Positions 1 through 10,775 are shown, counted from the stretch's first letter. The stretch: 42,381 nt of DNA from Burkholderiaceae bacterium (GCA_024711155.1 JANJTK010000189.1:1-42381), one strand, 5' to 3'. Made by a program: numbers and translations. Notes: a model not told the origin generated them from the sequence alone.

Positions 1-1506
<1,506 letters not shown>

Positions 1507-1553
1507 GGTCCGTGCCAGGGCGGACCGCGCTGCGGACCGCCCCCGTTGCCTGC

Positions 1554-1588
1554 CGAAGGGTCCGCCGCGCGCGGGCCCTTCGCTTTTT
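1554..1588 (+). terminator. Intrinsic terminator of groL
   Basis: A 12-bp stem (1554-1565 with 1571-1582, one G-U wobble) with loop CGCGC is followed directly by CTTTTTC. The T-run reads in the forward direction only. The hairpin lies 48 bases after the groL stop and abuts the 3' end of the convergent lipoprotein gene, whose stop codon starts at 1588. Confidence 0.88.
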
Positions 1589-2244
1589 CAGCGCTGCGCC
1601 GCGGCCTCGGCCACGAAGATCTCGACGCGACGGTTGCGCGCCCGGCCCGCCGGCGTGCCGTTGTCGGCGCTCGGCTCGCGCGAGCCGCGCCCGTCGATCG
1701 CGACACGGCTCGCATCGACGCCGCGCGACGCCAGGTACTGGCGGGCGCTGGCGGCGCGGTTCACCGACAACGGATCGTTGATCGCGTCGGTGCCGCTGCT
1801 GTCGGTGTGGCCGACGATGCGCACCGTCGTCACCGGGTTCGCGACCAGCGTCTGCGCGAAGCGGTCGAGCACCGGCCGGAAGCCGGGCTTGATGTCGGCG
1901 CGATTGACGTCGAACGAGATGTCGCTCGGAATGTCGAGCTTGAGCTGGTTGTCGGCGGTCTGCGTGACGCCGACGCCGGTGCCTTGCGTCGCCTGTTCCA
2001 TCGCGCGCTTCTGGTCCTCCATCCGCTTCGTCCAGACGTAGGTGCCGATGCCGCCTGCAGCGGCCCCGAGCACCGCGCCGGTGCGGGCACCCGAGCTGCC
2101 GCTGACCGCCGCGCCGACCGCCGCGCCCGCCGCAGCGCCGACGCCGGTGCCGATGGCGGTGCGCCGCTGGGTCTCGGTCATGCTCTCGCAGCCCGCCAGG
2201 GCCAGCGCCGCGGCGATGCACACCGCGAGTTTCGTCGTCGTCAT
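1588..2244 (-). CDS. OmpA-family lipoprotein with glycine-zipper segment (YiaD-like)
   Basis: Predicted outer-membrane lipoprotein of 218 residues. The start at 2244 is chosen because a strong Shine-Dalgarno (GGAGGGTGG, about 2251-2259) precedes it and it gives a clean lipoprotein signal, with hydrophobic residues 6-18 and lipobox LAGC (lipidated Cys19). The open frame reaches 2355, but the extra residues are arginine-rich and would spoil the signal. Residues about 30-70 are a glycine-zipper stretch (GTGVGAAAGAAVGAAV). Residues about 108-213 are an OmpA/MotB-type peptidoglycan-binding domain with GHTDSSGT and a basic ARNRRVEIF end. The architecture matches YiaD-type proteins, which anchor the outer membrane to peptidoglycan. 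It converges on groL. The exact subfamily is inference. Confidence 0.9.
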   Translation of the reverse strand: MTTTKLAVCIAAALALAGCESMTETQRRTAIGTGVGAAAGAAVGAAVSGSSGARTGAVLGAAAGGIGTYVWTKRMEDQKRAMEQATQGTGVGVTQTADNQLKLDIPSDISFDVNRADIKPGFRPVLDRFAQTLVANPVTTVRIVGHTDSSGTDAINDPLSVNRAASARQYLASRGVDASRVAIDGRGSREPSADNGTPAGRARNRRVEIFVAEAAAQR

Positions 2245-2383
2245 GGTTCCACCCTCCTGTTCGACTGCAACGGGGCGCGCCAGGCAGCGAATCGCCCCAC
2301 GAGGCAATCCTAGCCCACATCGCACGGCAATCCCATGCGCGCGGCGCGGCGACACGCAATCCGGAACGCCGTGCCCGATTGGC

Positions 2384-2389
2384 TACAAT
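2384..2389 (+). promoter_or_regulatory. Candidate -10 box (TACAAT) for the transglutaminase-like gene
   Basis: TACAAT lies 20 bases before the ATG at 2409, in DNA otherwise poor in A and T. Transcription would start near 2396, giving a leader of about 13 bases that still holds the Shine-Dalgarno AGGAG (2399-2403). I see no good -35 box at 16-18 bases spacing. Confidence 0.4.
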
Positions 2390-2408
2390 GGCCGAAACAG
2401 GAGTATCA

Positions 2409-3134
2409 ATGAACGTCGTCCACGCGGCCGGCCTGCCCGAGGTGTGCACGCCCGGGCCGGCCCTCGAGCCCTACCTGCGCCCGACCCGCTTCCTCGACTT
2501 CGAATCGCCGACCGTCCAGCGCTTCGTGCGCGAGGCGATCGGCGACGCGAGCGACGAGCGCACGCGCGCGGTGCGGCTGTTCTACGCGGTGCGCGACCGC
2601 ATCCGCTACGACCCGTATCGCATCGCCTACGAAGACGACGCGTACCTCGCGAGCCGGATCATCGAGGACGGCTACGGCTGGTGCGTGTCCAAGTCCGGGC
2701 TGCTTGCGGCCTGCGCGCGCGCCGTCGGGATCGCGTCGGCGATCGGCCTGGCCGACGTCGTGAATCACCTGAACACCGAGAAGCTGCGCGCCCGCATGGG
2801 CGGCATCGACGTCTTCTACGACCACGGCTACACGGCGCTGCTCGTCGAGGGCCGATGGGTGAAGGCGGTGTCGGCCTTCAACATCGAGCTGTGCCATCGC
2901 TTCGGCGTGCGCCCGACCGACTTCGACGGCTGCTCCGACGCGCTCTACCAGGAGCACGACGCCCAGGGACGACTGCACATGGAGTACCTGGCCGACCACG
3001 GCACCTGGTCCGACCTCCCGCTGCAGCGGGTGCGCGACGACATGGCGCGCTACTATCCGCGCAGCGACTTCTCCGCGGGCGCCGCCGCGGCGTCCGAAGA
3101 CCGGTTCGAGAACGAGACGCCGCTGCAGACCTGA
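2409..3134 (+). CDS. Transglutaminase-like superfamily protein
   Basis: Cytosolic protein of 241 residues; I see no signal peptide. The start at 2409 has AGGAG five bases upstream. The transglutaminase-core pattern is visible: Cys92 in GYGWCVSKSGLLAACARAVGI, the usual nucleophile position at the start of a helix, and His139 in DHGYTALLVEGRWVKAVSAF. The place where papain-like transglutaminases carry the third residue (Asp) appears to hold Ser155 or Asn158, so the triad may be altered. The family includes proteases, amidases and inactive members, and the substrate cannot be read from sequence. It stands alone, converging with the EamA gene, with 50 bases and no visible terminator between them. 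Confidence 0.8.
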   Translation: MNVVHAAGLPEVCTPGPALEPYLRPTRFLDFESPTVQRFVREAIGDASDERTRAVRLFYAVRDRIRYDPYRIAYEDDAYLASRIIEDGYGWCVSKSGLLAACARAVGIASAIGLADVVNHLNTEKLRARMGGIDVFYDHGYTALLVEGRWVKAVSAFNIELCHRFGVRPTDFDGCSDALYQEHDAQGRLHMEYLADHGTWSDLPLQRVRDDMARYYPRSDFSAGAAAASEDRFENETPLQT

Positions 3135-3184
3135 CCCGGGGGTGGCGCCCGACGCAGCGCCGCCGAGAGCGCCAGCGATCGCCC

Positions 3185-4108
3185 TCAACCCCGCGGCCGT
3201 TCGGCCGCCGCTGCCCCTTGCCTGCGTGACGGCAGCACGACGGTGGCCATCGCCGCCAGGATCGCGATCAGGGCCACCCAATCCCGCCAGGACGGCTGCT
3301 CGCCGAGCACGACCATGCCCGAGAACACGCCCACCACCGGGATCGTCATCACCGACAGCCCGCTCGCGACCGGCGTGAGGATCGTGGCCAGTCGCAACCA
3401 TGCGACCTGCGCGAATCCGAACACCACGAAGGCGTTGAAGGCGATCGCCGCCCACTCCAGCGCGTTCGGAACGCGCGTCCAGTGCGCGCGCTCGAACACC
3501 AGCGAGATCGTCCCGCAGACGGCGATGCCCATGACCAGCGACCAGTAGTTGATCGCGAGGATGTGCGCCGTCATCCGGCGGCGGCGCGTCAGGTGCGCGC
3601 CGAAACCCCACACGAACGCCGCCGTGAGCATCAGGCCCATTCCCAGCGGACGCCCGGCCATTGCCCCCACCTCGCCGCCAACGAGCAGCAGAACGCCCGC
3701 TCCTGCCGCCCCGATGCCGATCCACAGCCTGCGGCCCGGATTCTCGCGGAACAGCACGATACCGATCAGGGCCGCCCACAGCGGCATCGTGTAGGCGAGG
3801 ATCGCCGCGCGGCCGGACGGAAGCAGTTTCAGGCCGTAGATCGCCAGGACCTGCCACAGGACCAGGTTCGTCAACGCGAGCGCGACGAGCTCGCGCCACT
3901 CGCCGCGCGGCACGCGCAGCGACACACCCGACATCCGCGCGATCGCGGCGATCAGCCCCAGACCGCCGATCATGCTCGCTGCGCGCACGGCCATCGGCGG
4001 CAACTCGAGGATTCCGAACTTCATCACCGGCCAGTTCACGCCCCAGGTCAGCGTGAGCAGGGCGAGCAGCCAGAGATCACGCTTCGACAATGGGTGCGCC
4101 GCAGGCAT
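3185..4108 (-). CDS. EamA/DMT-family inner-membrane transporter
   Basis: A 307-residue membrane protein made of two tandem EamA repeats of about five helices each. Hydrophobic stretches run from LWLLALLTLTWGVNWPVMKF near the N-terminus to the last helix DWVALIAILAAMATVVLP. The proline in the first helix (GVNWPVMKFG) and the second-repeat signature SVMTIPVVGVFSGMVVLGE are typical of the drug/metabolite transporter superfamily. Start 4108 (MPAAHPLSKRDLW) puts the first helix about ten residues in; upstream residues in the frame are arginine-rich and unlikely to be translated. The substrate is unknown, since the family exports amino acids, metabolites or drugs. It is divergent from pyrF, with only 44 bases between the starts. 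Confidence 0.88.
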   Translation of the reverse strand: MPAAHPLSKRDLWLLALLTLTWGVNWPVMKFGILELPPMAVRAASMIGGLGLIAAIARMSGVSLRVPRGEWRELVALALTNLVLWQVLAIYGLKLLPSGRAAILAYTMPLWAALIGIVLFRENPGRRLWIGIGAAGAGVLLLVGGEVGAMAGRPLGMGLMLTAAFVWGFGAHLTRRRRMTAHILAINYWSLVMGIAVCGTISLVFERAHWTRVPNALEWAAIAFNAFVVFGFAQVAWLRLATILTPVASGLSVMTIPVVGVFSGMVVLGEQPSWRDWVALIAILAAMATVVLPSRRQGAAAAERPRG

Positions 4109-4116
4109 GGTGCGGA

Positions 4117-4122
4117 TAGAAT
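4117..4122 (+). promoter_or_regulatory. Candidate -10 box (TAGAAT) for pyrF
   Basis: TAGAAT sits 31 bases before the pyrF GTG, inside the short divergent gap shared with the EamA gene. No convincing -35 box is visible, so the call rests on position, and on the same hexamer recurring before other operons in this window. Confidence 0.4.
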
Positions 4123-4152
4123 CGCCGCCGGGACGGGTTGCGAGGTGGATCG

Positions 4153-4974
4153 GTGAGTTTCGTGTCGTCGTTGGAAAGCGCCTGGGCACGCTCGGATTCG
4201 ATGCTGTGCGTCGGGCTGGACCCCGATCCCTCGCGTCTTCCGGCGCCGCTTGCGGGCCGCCCCGACGCCATCTTCTCATTCTGCCGCGCGATCGTCGACG
4301 CGACGGCCGGATTCGCGTGCGCCTTCAAGCCGCAGATCGCGTACTTCGCAGCCGCGCGCGCGGAAGACCAGCTCGAGGCGCTGATCGCGCACATCCACCG
4401 TGCGCATCCGGGCACACCGGTGATCCTGGACGCCAAGCGTGGCGACATCGGCGCCACCGCCGAGCAGTACGCGCGCGAGGCGTTCGAGCGCTACCGGGCC
4501 GACGCCGTGACGGTGAATCCGTACATGGGCCTTGACTCGCTCGAGCCCTGGCTCGCGTGGCGCGACCGCGGCGTGATCCTGTTGTGCCGCACGTCGAACC
4601 CGGGGGGCAGCGACCTGCAGGCGCTCGACGTCGGCGGCGAGCGGCTGTTCGAGCGCGTGGCGCGACTGGCTGCGGGATCGTGGAACATCAGCGGACAGGT
4701 CGGCCTGGTCGTCGGCGCCACCTTCCCCGCCGAGTTGGCTCGCGTGCGCGAGATCGTCGGCGACCTGCCGCTGCTGGTGCCGGGCATCGGCGCCCAGGGA
4801 GGCGACGTCGAAGCGACGGTGCGCGCCGGCGGGCGCCGGATGATCGTCAATTCGTCGCGGGCGATCCTCTACGCCGGAGGCGGCGAGGAGTTCGCGGCCG
4901 CGGCAGCAGGCGCGGCGCGCGCGACCCGGGACGCACTGCGCGACGCACTGCACGAGGCGCTCGCGCGCCGCTGA
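4153..4974 (+). CDS. pyrF: Orotidine 5'-phosphate decarboxylase (type 2)
   Basis: Catalyses the last step of de novo UMP synthesis, decarboxylating OMP in the cytosol. It has 273 residues, the length usual for the larger type 2 PyrF. Visible signatures are the substrate-binding FKPQIAYF (58-65), the catalytic [10 protein letters not shown] (Asp93, Lys95, Asp98), [28 protein letters not shown], and the phosphate-binding [10 protein letters not shown] near the C-terminus. The GTG start at 4153 is preferred over the TTG at 4138 because GAGGTGG (4142-4148) is placed correctly for it. The gene appears monocistronic; the two-component regulator starts 71 bases further on. No other pyrimidine gene is in the window. 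Confidence 0.96.
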   Translation: MSFVSSLESAWARSDSMLCVGLDPDPSRLPAPLAGRPDAIFSFCRAIVDATAGFACAFKPQIAYFAAARAEDQLEALIAHIHRAHPGTPVILDAKRGDIGATAEQYAREAFERYRADAVTVNPYMGLDSLEPWLAWRDRGVILLCRTSNPGGSDLQALDVGGERLFERVARLAAGSWNISGQVGLVVGATFPAELARVREIVGDLPLLVPGIGAQGGDVEATVRAGGRRMIVNSSRAILYAGGGEEFAAAAAGAARATRDALRDALHEALARR

Positions 4975-5045
4975 CGCACGCCGCCCGCGCACGGCGCTAC
5001 ACTTGCGCGCAACGCCGCCGCCGCGGCGGCACCAGGCGGGGACCG

Positions 5046-5732
5046 ATGCGCATCCTTCTCGCGGAAGACGACCAGGTCCTGGCCGACGGGTTGTCGCGCT
5101 CGCTGCGCGGCGCAGGCTACGCCGTCGACCACGTCGCCACGGGCGGCGAAGCCGACACCGCGCTGACCGCGCAGCCGTACGACCTCGTCATTCTCGACCT
5201 CGGGCTACCGGTCATGCCGGGGCTGGACGTGCTCAAGCGCCTGCGCGCGCGCAACGACGCGGCGCCGGTGCTGATCCTGACGGCGGCCGATTCGGTCGAG
5301 CAGCGCGTGCGCGGCCTCGACCTCGGCGCCGACGACTTCATGGCCAAGCCGTTCGCGCTCTCCGAGCTCGAGGCGCGGGTGCGCGCGCTGGTCAGACGCA
5401 GGATGGGGACGGGCAGCTCGCAGCTGCGTTGCGGGCCGTTGTCGTTCGACCAGGTCAGCCGCACCGCCTTCCTCGACGACCAGCTGCTCGAATTGTCGGC
5501 GCGCGAAGTCGGGCTGCTCGAAGTGCTGCTGCAGCGGATGGGGCGGCTGGTCAGCAAGGAGCAGATCGTCGATCACCTGTGCGAATGGGGCGACGAGATC
5601 AGCCTGAACGCGATCGAGGTCTACGTGCACCGGCTGCGCCGCAAGCTCGAGGGCGCGCAGATCCGCATCGTCACGGTGCGCGGCCTCGGCTACTGCCTCG
5701 AACGCCCCCCCGAAGCGACGGCGCCGGCCTGA
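5046..5732 (+). CDS. OmpR/PhoB-family response regulator (TctD/QseB-like)
   Basis: DNA-binding response regulator of 228 residues, partner of the kinase that follows. The receiver domain (1-115) has the acidic pair Asp8/Asp9, phosphoacceptor Asp51 (VILDLGLPVMPG), Thr79 and Lys101 (DDFMAKPFALSELEARVRA). The winged-helix effector domain (about 125-222) ends in YVHRLRRKLEGA and VRGLGYCLE. The start MRILLAEDD is standard for the family. Its stop overlaps the kinase ATG by one base, so the two are translationally coupled. A TACACT hexamer at 4998-5003 could be a -10 element. The target genes are unknown: no tricarboxylate (tctCBA) or efflux genes lie next to it. Confidence 0.94.
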   Translation: MRILLAEDDQVLADGLSRSLRGAGYAVDHVATGGEADTALTAQPYDLVILDLGLPVMPGLDVLKRLRARNDAAPVLILTAADSVEQRVRGLDLGADDFMAKPFALSELEARVRALVRRRMGTGSSQLRCGPLSFDQVSRTAFLDDQLLELSAREVGLLEVLLQRMGRLVSKEQIVDHLCEWGDEISLNAIEVYVHRLRRKLEGAQIRIVTVRGLGYCLERPPEATAPA

Positions 5733-7285
5733 TGCCGAACGACCGGCAGCCGTCCGTCCTCAGCGACCTGCTCGCTACGCGCGAGACGCCGAACCGGGCC
5801 GCGCTCCAGGGTCGGCGCGCAAGGGCGCGCGTCGGCCGGCGCGGGCTGGCCGAGACGACCGAGCAGCGCTCGCTGTTCGGCGAGATCCTGGACTGGATGT
5901 TCGCGCCGCTGCTGCTGCTGTGGCCGCTGTCGGTCGCCGTCACCTTCCTGGTCGCGCGCTCGATCGCCGACGCGCCGTTCGACCGCTCGCTGATCGACCG
6001 CACGCTGGTGCTGGTCGAGCACGTGCGCGCGGTGGCGATGGCGCCGCCGCCGGAACCGCTCGCGATCACGGCCAACCACCTGCTGCAGGATAACGACGAA
6101 GAGAAGGTTTTCTTCCAGGTCCTCGACCTCGACGGCAGCCTGCTGGCAGGCGACGTCGACTTCCCGGCGCCGCGCCTGTACGACTTCCCCGAAGTCGGAC
6201 GCGTGCGGTTGCGCACGGCCGTGATGCGCGGCGTCGACGTGCGGATCGCTTACACGCACCTGCAGAAGCCGTTCACCAGCGGCGACGGCAGCGGGCGCTG
6301 GATGCTGCTGCAGGTGGGCGAATCGCTCGATCGCCGCAGCCGCCTCGCCAACGAGATCATCCGGGGCGTGATCATGCCGCAGTTCCTGATCCTGCCGCTG
6401 TCGCTCGGGCTGGTCTGGTTTGGACTGTCGCGCGGCCTGGCGCCGCTGAAGTCGATGCAGCACCGGATTCGCGAGCGGCGCCCCGACGACCTGTCGCCGA
6501 TCGACCGGCGCGGCGCGCCCGAGGAGATCGCGCCGCTGGTCGACGCATTCAACGACCTGCTCGCGCGCCAGGCGCAGAGTCTCGACGCGCAGAAGCGCTT
6601 CATCGCCGACGCCGCGCACCAGATGAAGACCCCGCTCGCGGGGCTGCGCACGCAGGCCGAGCTCGCGCTGCGCGACACCGATCCGCGGCAAGTGCAGCGC
6701 AGCCTGATGCAACTGGTGCGCAGCACGGCGCGCGCAGCCCACCTGGTCAACCAGCTGCTGTCGCTCGCCCGCACCGAGAACCTGCGCAACGCCGCGGCGA
6801 TGGAGCCCCTCGACCTCGCCCGGCTCGCGCGCACCGTCTGCGCCGAGTCGGCCGACGAGGCGCTGCGCCGGCGCATCGACTTCGGGGTCGAGGACGACGG
6901 CGCGACGGCGCCGATCTCCGGGCACCCGCTGCTGCTGCGCGAACTGATCCGCAACCTGGTCGACAACGCGCTGCGCTACACGCCCGAACACGGCGTGGTC
7001 ACCGTGCGCACGGCGACGACGGCCGACGAGGTCGTGCTGGAGGTCGAAGACAACGGCGCCGGCATCCCACCGGGCGAGCGCGCCCTCGTGTTCGAACGTT
7101 TCTACCGGGTGTTGGGCGCGCAAAGCGACGGCAGCGGGTTGGGGCTTGCGATCGTGAGCGAGATCGCCGGCCAGCACGGCGCGGCGGTCGAGATCGGCGA
7201 CGGCATCGCCTGGCCCGCCGCCCGCGGCGCGGGGGCTGGCACCCGGGTCACGGTACGTTTCCCGCGCGCTTCGGGGGTTGCGTGA
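5732..7285 (+). CDS. Sensor histidine kinase (TctE/QseC-like, 2CSK_N type)
   Basis: Inner-membrane sensor kinase of 517 residues. A positively charged N-terminal tail of about 45 residues precedes transmembrane segment 1 (about 57-78). A periplasmic sensor domain (80-210) follows, then transmembrane segment 2 (about 213-232) and a HAMP-like linker. The H box FIADAAHQMKTPLAGLR carries the phosphorylated His296. The ATPase domain shows the N box LIRNLVDNALRYTP, G1 VEDNGAGIP, F box FERFYR and G2 GSGLGLAIV. The layout resembles TctE, which senses tricarboxylates, but the signal cannot be deduced here. ATG 5732 overlaps the regulator stop (TGATG). The tail before the first membrane segment is longer than usual and very Arg-rich. 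Confidence 0.94.
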   Translation: MPNDRQPSVLSDLLATRETPNRAALQGRRARARVGRRGLAETTEQRSLFGEILDWMFAPLLLLWPLSVAVTFLVARSIADAPFDRSLIDRTLVLVEHVRAVAMAPPPEPLAITANHLLQDNDEEKVFFQVLDLDGSLLAGDVDFPAPRLYDFPEVGRVRLRTAVMRGVDVRIAYTHLQKPFTSGDGSGRWMLLQVGESLDRRSRLANEIIRGVIMPQFLILPLSLGLVWFGLSRGLAPLKSMQHRIRERRPDDLSPIDRRGAPEEIAPLVDAFNDLLARQAQSLDAQKRFIADAAHQMKTPLAGLRTQAELALRDTDPRQVQRSLMQLVRSTARAAHLVNQLLSLARTENLRNAAAMEPLDLARLARTVCAESADEALRRRIDFGVEDDGATAPISGHPLLLRELIRNLVDNALRYTPEHGVVTVRTATTADEVVLEVEDNGAGIPPGERALVFERFYRVLGAQSDGSGLGLAIVSEIAGQHGAAVEIGDGIAWPAARGAGAGTRVTVRFPRASGVA

Positions 7286-7365
7286 GCCGGCGGCGGGCGG
7301 GGCGCGGGGGACCGGCCGCCCGGGGACGGGCCGGCCTGGGCCGAGCCGGTCGGCGACGCGTCGCT

Positions 7366-7394
7366 TTGACAGTCCAGCCCCGGATTCGTAGAAT
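7366..7394 (+). promoter_or_regulatory. Sigma-70 promoter of tRNA-Met
   Basis: A perfect -35 box TTGACA (7366-7371), a 17-bp spacer and TAGAAT (7389-7394). The predicted start point, near 7401, lies six bases before the mature tRNA 5' end. The discriminator is GC-rich (CGCGGGC), as is common for stringently controlled stable-RNA promoters. The gap 7286-7365 upstream holds only GC-rich DNA, including a 6-bp stem (7312-7317 with 7329-7334) without a T-run. Confidence 0.88.
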
Positions 7395-7406
7395 CGCGGG
7401 CTCGCT

Positions 7407-7483
<77 letters not shown>

Positions 7484-7520
7484 CTTTCCGCCTTGCCGCC
7501 GACGAAGGCCCGCAGAGTCC

Positions 7521-7946
7521 ATGCAGCCCACGCCGCCGCCGCATCCCGCCGCCGGACGATCGAGGCGCCGCGCGCTCAGCGCAGCCCTCGCGCTGGCGCT
7601 CGCCGGCGCGTGTCGGCCCGGCCTGGTCGCGGCGCAGGCCGGACGCAGCTTCCCCCCGGGCGCGCGACTGGCGCGCCTCGAGCTGCGCGTCTTCCCGGAG
7701 GCGCTGCTGAACGGCGAACCGGTCCGCCTGGGCGCCGGGGCGCGCATCTTCGACCAGCGCAACATGATCGTGATGCCCGCCACGCTGCAAGGCAGCTTCG
7801 TCGCCCTCGTCGAAAGAGACGCTTCCGGCTTCGTCGGGCGCGTCTGGCTGCTTACCGACGAGGAACTGAAGGCGGCGCAGGCGCGCGAGAGCGGGCGCGG
7901 CGGCGCCGCACAGGGCAGCGTCGGCGCGCAGGACAGCGGCCGCTGA
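7521..7946 (+). CDS. Small exported protein of unknown function
   Basis: A 141-residue protein I do not recognise. It has a basic N-region (RSRRR), a hydrophobic core ([13 protein letters not shown]) and a plausible signal-peptidase I site after LVAAQA, so it is probably periplasmic. The mature part holds a compact segment ([33 protein letters not shown], here cited only for its likely beta-strand character) and ends in a Gly/Ala/Gln-rich disordered tail. It has no cysteine in the mature part and no enzyme motif. It begins 38 bases after tRNA-Met and ends 35 bases before miaB, so it may be the first gene of the miaB operon. The ATG at 7521 has only a weak Shine-Dalgarno. Confidence 0.75.
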   Translation: MQPTPPPHPAAGRSRRRALSAALALALAGACRPGLVAAQAGRSFPPGARLARLELRVFPEALLNGEPVRLGAGARIFDQRNMIVMPATLQGSFVALVERDASGFVGRVWLLTDEELKAAQARESGRGGAAQGSVGAQDSGR

Positions 7947-7981
7947 GCGCGCCGGCCCGCACTGCCGAAAAGGGATCCGCG

Positions 7982-9316
7982 GTGGGCAGCAGGCTCTTCA
8001 TCCGCACGTTCGGTTGCCAGATGAACGAGTACGACTCGGACCGCATGGCCGACGTGCTGTCACGCTCCGAGGGCGCGCAGCTCACCGGCCGCGCCGAGGA
8101 TGCCGACATCATCCTGTTCAACACCTGCTCGGTGCGCGAGAAGGCGCAGGAGAAGGTGTTCTCGGACCTCGGCCGGGTGCGCGCGCTCAAGCGCGAGCGC
8201 CCCGGACTCATCGTCGGCGTCGGCGGCTGCGTCGCCAGCCAGGAAGGCGACGCGATCGTCGCGCGCGCTCCCTTCGTCGACGTCGTGTTCGGTCCGCAGA
8301 CGCTGCATCGCCTGCCCGAGCTGATCGCGCGCCGCCGCGCGACCGGGCGCCCGCAGGTCGACGTGAGCTTTCCCGAGATCGAGAAGTTCGACCACCTGCC
8401 CCCGGCGCGCACCGAAGGCGCCACCGCCTTCGTATCGGTCATGGAGGGCTGCAGCAAGTACTGCAGCTACTGCATCGTGCCGTACACGCGCGGCGACGAG
8501 GTGTCGCGCCCGCTCGACGACGTGCTGGTCGAGGTCGCCGGGCTCGCGCAGCAGGGCGTGCGCGAGGTCACGCTGCTCGGGCAGAACGTGAACGCGTGGC
8601 GCGGATCGACCTCCGACGGCGCCGCCGCCGACTTCGCACTGCTGCTCGAATACGTCTGCGAGATCCCCGGCGTCGAACGCGTGCGCTACACCACCTCGCA
8701 CCCGCGCGAGTTCAGCCAGCGGCTGATCGACGCGCACGCCAGGCTGCCGAAGCTCGCGCCGCACGTGCACCTGCCGGTGCAGTCGGGCTCGGACCGCGTG
8801 CTCGCCGCGATGAAGCGCGGCTACACGGCGCTCGAGTACAAGTCGACCGTGCGCAGGCTGCGCGCGGCGCGCCCGGATGTCGCGGTGTCGTCGGACTTCA
8901 TCGTCGGTTTTCCCGGGGAGACCGGGGACGACTTCGAGCGCACGATGCGCCTCGTCGACGAGCTCGGCTTCGACAGCTCGTTCTCGTTCGTCTACAGCCC
9001 GCGCCCGGGAACGCCCGCCGCCGAACTCGCCGACGACACGCCGCAACAGCTCAAGCTCGAGCGGCTGCAACGGCTGCAGGCCGCCGTCGACGCGCACGCG
9101 CGCGCCATCAGCGAGTCCATGGTGGGCAGCGTGCAGCGCATCCTCGTCGAGGGCATCTCGCGCAGGAGCGGCGACGAGCTGGCCGGCCGCACCGGCAACA
9201 ACCGGACGGTGAACTTCGAGGGCCCCGCGCGCCTCGTCGGCCGTTTCGTCGACGTCCGCATCACCGCCGCGCTCGCGCACTCGCTGCGCGGCGAAGCGGT
9301 CGCACCACGCGAATGA
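7982..9316 (+). CDS. miaB: tRNA-2-methylthio-N6-dimethylallyladenosine synthase MiaB
   Basis: Radical-SAM methylthiotransferase that converts i6A37 to ms2i6A37 in tRNAs reading UNN codons. It has 444 residues. The N-terminal UPF0004 domain carries Cys12, Cys49 and Cys83, ligands of the auxiliary [4Fe-4S] cluster. The radical-SAM motif CSKYCSYC (Cys157, Cys161, Cys164) is intact, and a C-terminal TRAM domain follows (about 375-440). The GTG start at 7982 has AAAAGGGA seven bases upstream and gives the expected N-terminus [13 protein letters not shown]. Its stop overlaps the ATG of the Slam-like gene (ATGA), which is unusual because phoH is the customary neighbour. Confidence 0.97.
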   Translation: MGSRLFIRTFGCQMNEYDSDRMADVLSRSEGAQLTGRAEDADIILFNTCSVREKAQEKVFSDLGRVRALKRERPGLIVGVGGCVASQEGDAIVARAPFVDVVFGPQTLHRLPELIARRRATGRPQVDVSFPEIEKFDHLPPARTEGATAFVSVMEGCSKYCSYCIVPYTRGDEVSRPLDDVLVEVAGLAQQGVREVTLLGQNVNAWRGSTSDGAAADFALLLEYVCEIPGVERVRYTTSHPREFSQRLIDAHARLPKLAPHVHLPVQSGSDRVLAAMKRGYTALEYKSTVRRLRAARPDVAVSSDFIVGFPGETGDDFERTMRLVDELGFDSSFSFVYSPRPGTPAAELADDTPQQLKLERLQRLQAAVDAHARAISESMVGSVQRILVEGISRRSGDELAGRTGNNRTVNFEGPARLVGRFVDVRITAALAHSLRGEAVAPRE

Positions 9317-10773
9317 AACCGGCCGCGCCAACCGCGCAGAAGCGAGCGACGCCAGCCGCGCGACGCGTGCGCCCGACGACGGCCGCGTTGTCCGTCCTCG
9401 CGGCCGTCGCCGCCCTAGCGCTCGCGCAACCGGTCGCGGCGCAGTTGCGCCTGCCCGCAGCGCAGCCGCCGCCCGCGCCCGCAGGCGGGCCGGAGGCGGG
9501 CCGGGAGAGCCCGCGCACCCCGCTGGCGGCCCTGCTCGTACACACTCGCGAGCTGCTCGCCGGTGGCCAGGCCGAACAGGCATTCCGCGCCCTCGATGCG
9601 CGCGTCGGCGACTACGGCGGGGAACCCGACTTCGACTACCTGCTCGGACTGGCAGCGCTCGACACGGGCCGGCCCGGACAGGCAGTCCTCGCGCTCGAGC
9701 GCGTGCTGATGAGACGGCCCGACTCGCTGCCGGCGCGCGCCGAGATCGCGCGCGCGTACTTCGCGATCCGCGAGCGCGAGAACGCGCGGCGCGAGTTCGA
9801 GATCGTCGCGGCGCAGCGAATCCCCGACGAGGCGCGGCGCGTCATCGGCCAGTACCTCGACGCGATCCGCCGCGTGGACGATGCGGCGCGCACCCGGATC
9901 ACGGGGACGCTGGAACTCGAAACCGGTCGCGACTCGAACGTCAACTTCGGCAGCTCGACCAGCCAGTGGGTGCTCGCCGGGGGCACGGTCGTCACGCCTT
10001 TCGGAGGCAGCCTCCCCCAGGCAAGCGCCGTCGCGGCGGTCGGGATCGGCCTGAACGCGATCGTGCCGATGAGCGGCGGCTGGCACTGGACTGCCGGCGG
10101 GCGCGCCTCTCTACGGACGCACCCGAGTGCACATACACTGGACCAGGGTCAACTCGACCTCTCTTCAGGTTTCGCTTTCCGCACCGGCTGCCACCAGTTC
10201 AACATGCTCGCCCAGCTCCAGCACCTGCGCCTCGACGCCGCCGCGTTTCGCAACGCGCTCGGCGCGCTCGGGCAATGGCAGTGCGACGTCGACGCCCGCA
10301 CCCAGGTCGGCGCCTACGTGCAGGGCTTCGGATTCGACTTCCCGGGCGCGCCGGTGCGCGACGCGCGCCGGGCAGCAGCCGGGATGACGCTGGCGCGCGC
10401 GTTCGCAGGCGAACGTCGCCCGGTCCTGGTGGCAGGACTGCAGGCCGGCACCGAGTCGTCGCGCCCCGGCCTCGACCACCTGTCGCACGGCTTCAGGGGC
10501 CTGCGCGCGGCGCTGAACGTGAATCTGGGCGGCGGCTGGCGAGGCTCGGTCGCGGCGTCGTGGGAGTCGCGCGCATTCCGCGGCGCGGAACCGCTGTTCG
10601 GCGTGGTGCGCCACGACCGGCAGACCGAGTTTCGACTTGGCGCCGAGCGCGCGTTGTCGACGCATTGGTCGGTCGCACCCGCGCTCGCTTTCACGCGCAA
10701 CCGCTCGACGCTCGCTCCGAACGACTTCAGGCGAACCCAGGCGGGAGTCACCTTCCGCTACCGGTTCGAGTGA
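9313..10773 (+). CDS. Slam-like outer-membrane protein: TPR region plus DUF560-type barrel
   Basis: A 486-residue protein with a signal peptide (1 to about 43, ending QPVAA), a Pro-rich linker, a helical TPR-like region (about 72-190, e.g. [20 protein letters not shown]) and a long beta-rich C-terminal half (about 195-486). That half opens with [18 protein letters not shown] and ends in the aromatic TFRYRFE expected of an outer-membrane barrel. This is the layout of Slam (surface lipoprotein assembly modulator) proteins, which move TbpB-like lipoproteins or hemophilins across the outer membrane. The family call is from layout and motif recall, so exact homology is inference. It overlaps miaB by 4 bases and is followed 2 bases later by its likely client gene. 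Confidence 0.75.
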   Translation: MKPAAPTAQKRATPAARRVRPTTAALSVLAAVAALALAQPVAAQLRLPAAQPPPAPAGGPEAGRESPRTPLAALLVHTRELLAGGQAEQAFRALDARVGDYGGEPDFDYLLGLAALDTGRPGQAVLALERVLMRRPDSLPARAEIARAYFAIRERENARREFEIVAAQRIPDEARRVIGQYLDAIRRVDDAARTRITGTLELETGRDSNVNFGSSTSQWVLAGGTVVTPFGGSLPQASAVAAVGIGLNAIVPMSGGWHWTAGGRASLRTHPSAHTLDQGQLDLSSGFAFRTGCHQFNMLAQLQHLRLDAAAFRNALGALGQWQCDVDARTQVGAYVQGFGFDFPGAPVRDARRAAAGMTLARAFAGERRPVLVAGLQAGTESSRPGLDHLSHGFRGLRAALNVNLGGGWRGSVAASWESRAFRGAEPLFGVVRHDRQTEFRLGAERALSTHWSVAPALAFTRNRSTLAPNDFRRTQAGVTFRYRFE

Positions 10774-10775
10774 CG

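Noticed and set aside
2406..3899. A 497-codon reverse frame opposite the transglutaminase-like gene, running into the EamA region
   Set aside because: It is Arg/Gly/Ala-rich with no domain, and it conflicts with two well-supported genes.
7312..7334. GC-rich stem after the histidine kinase gene as a terminator
   Set aside because: The stem is only 6 bp with an 11-base loop and is followed by more GC, not T. The next T-rich stretch is the -35 box of the tRNA promoter.
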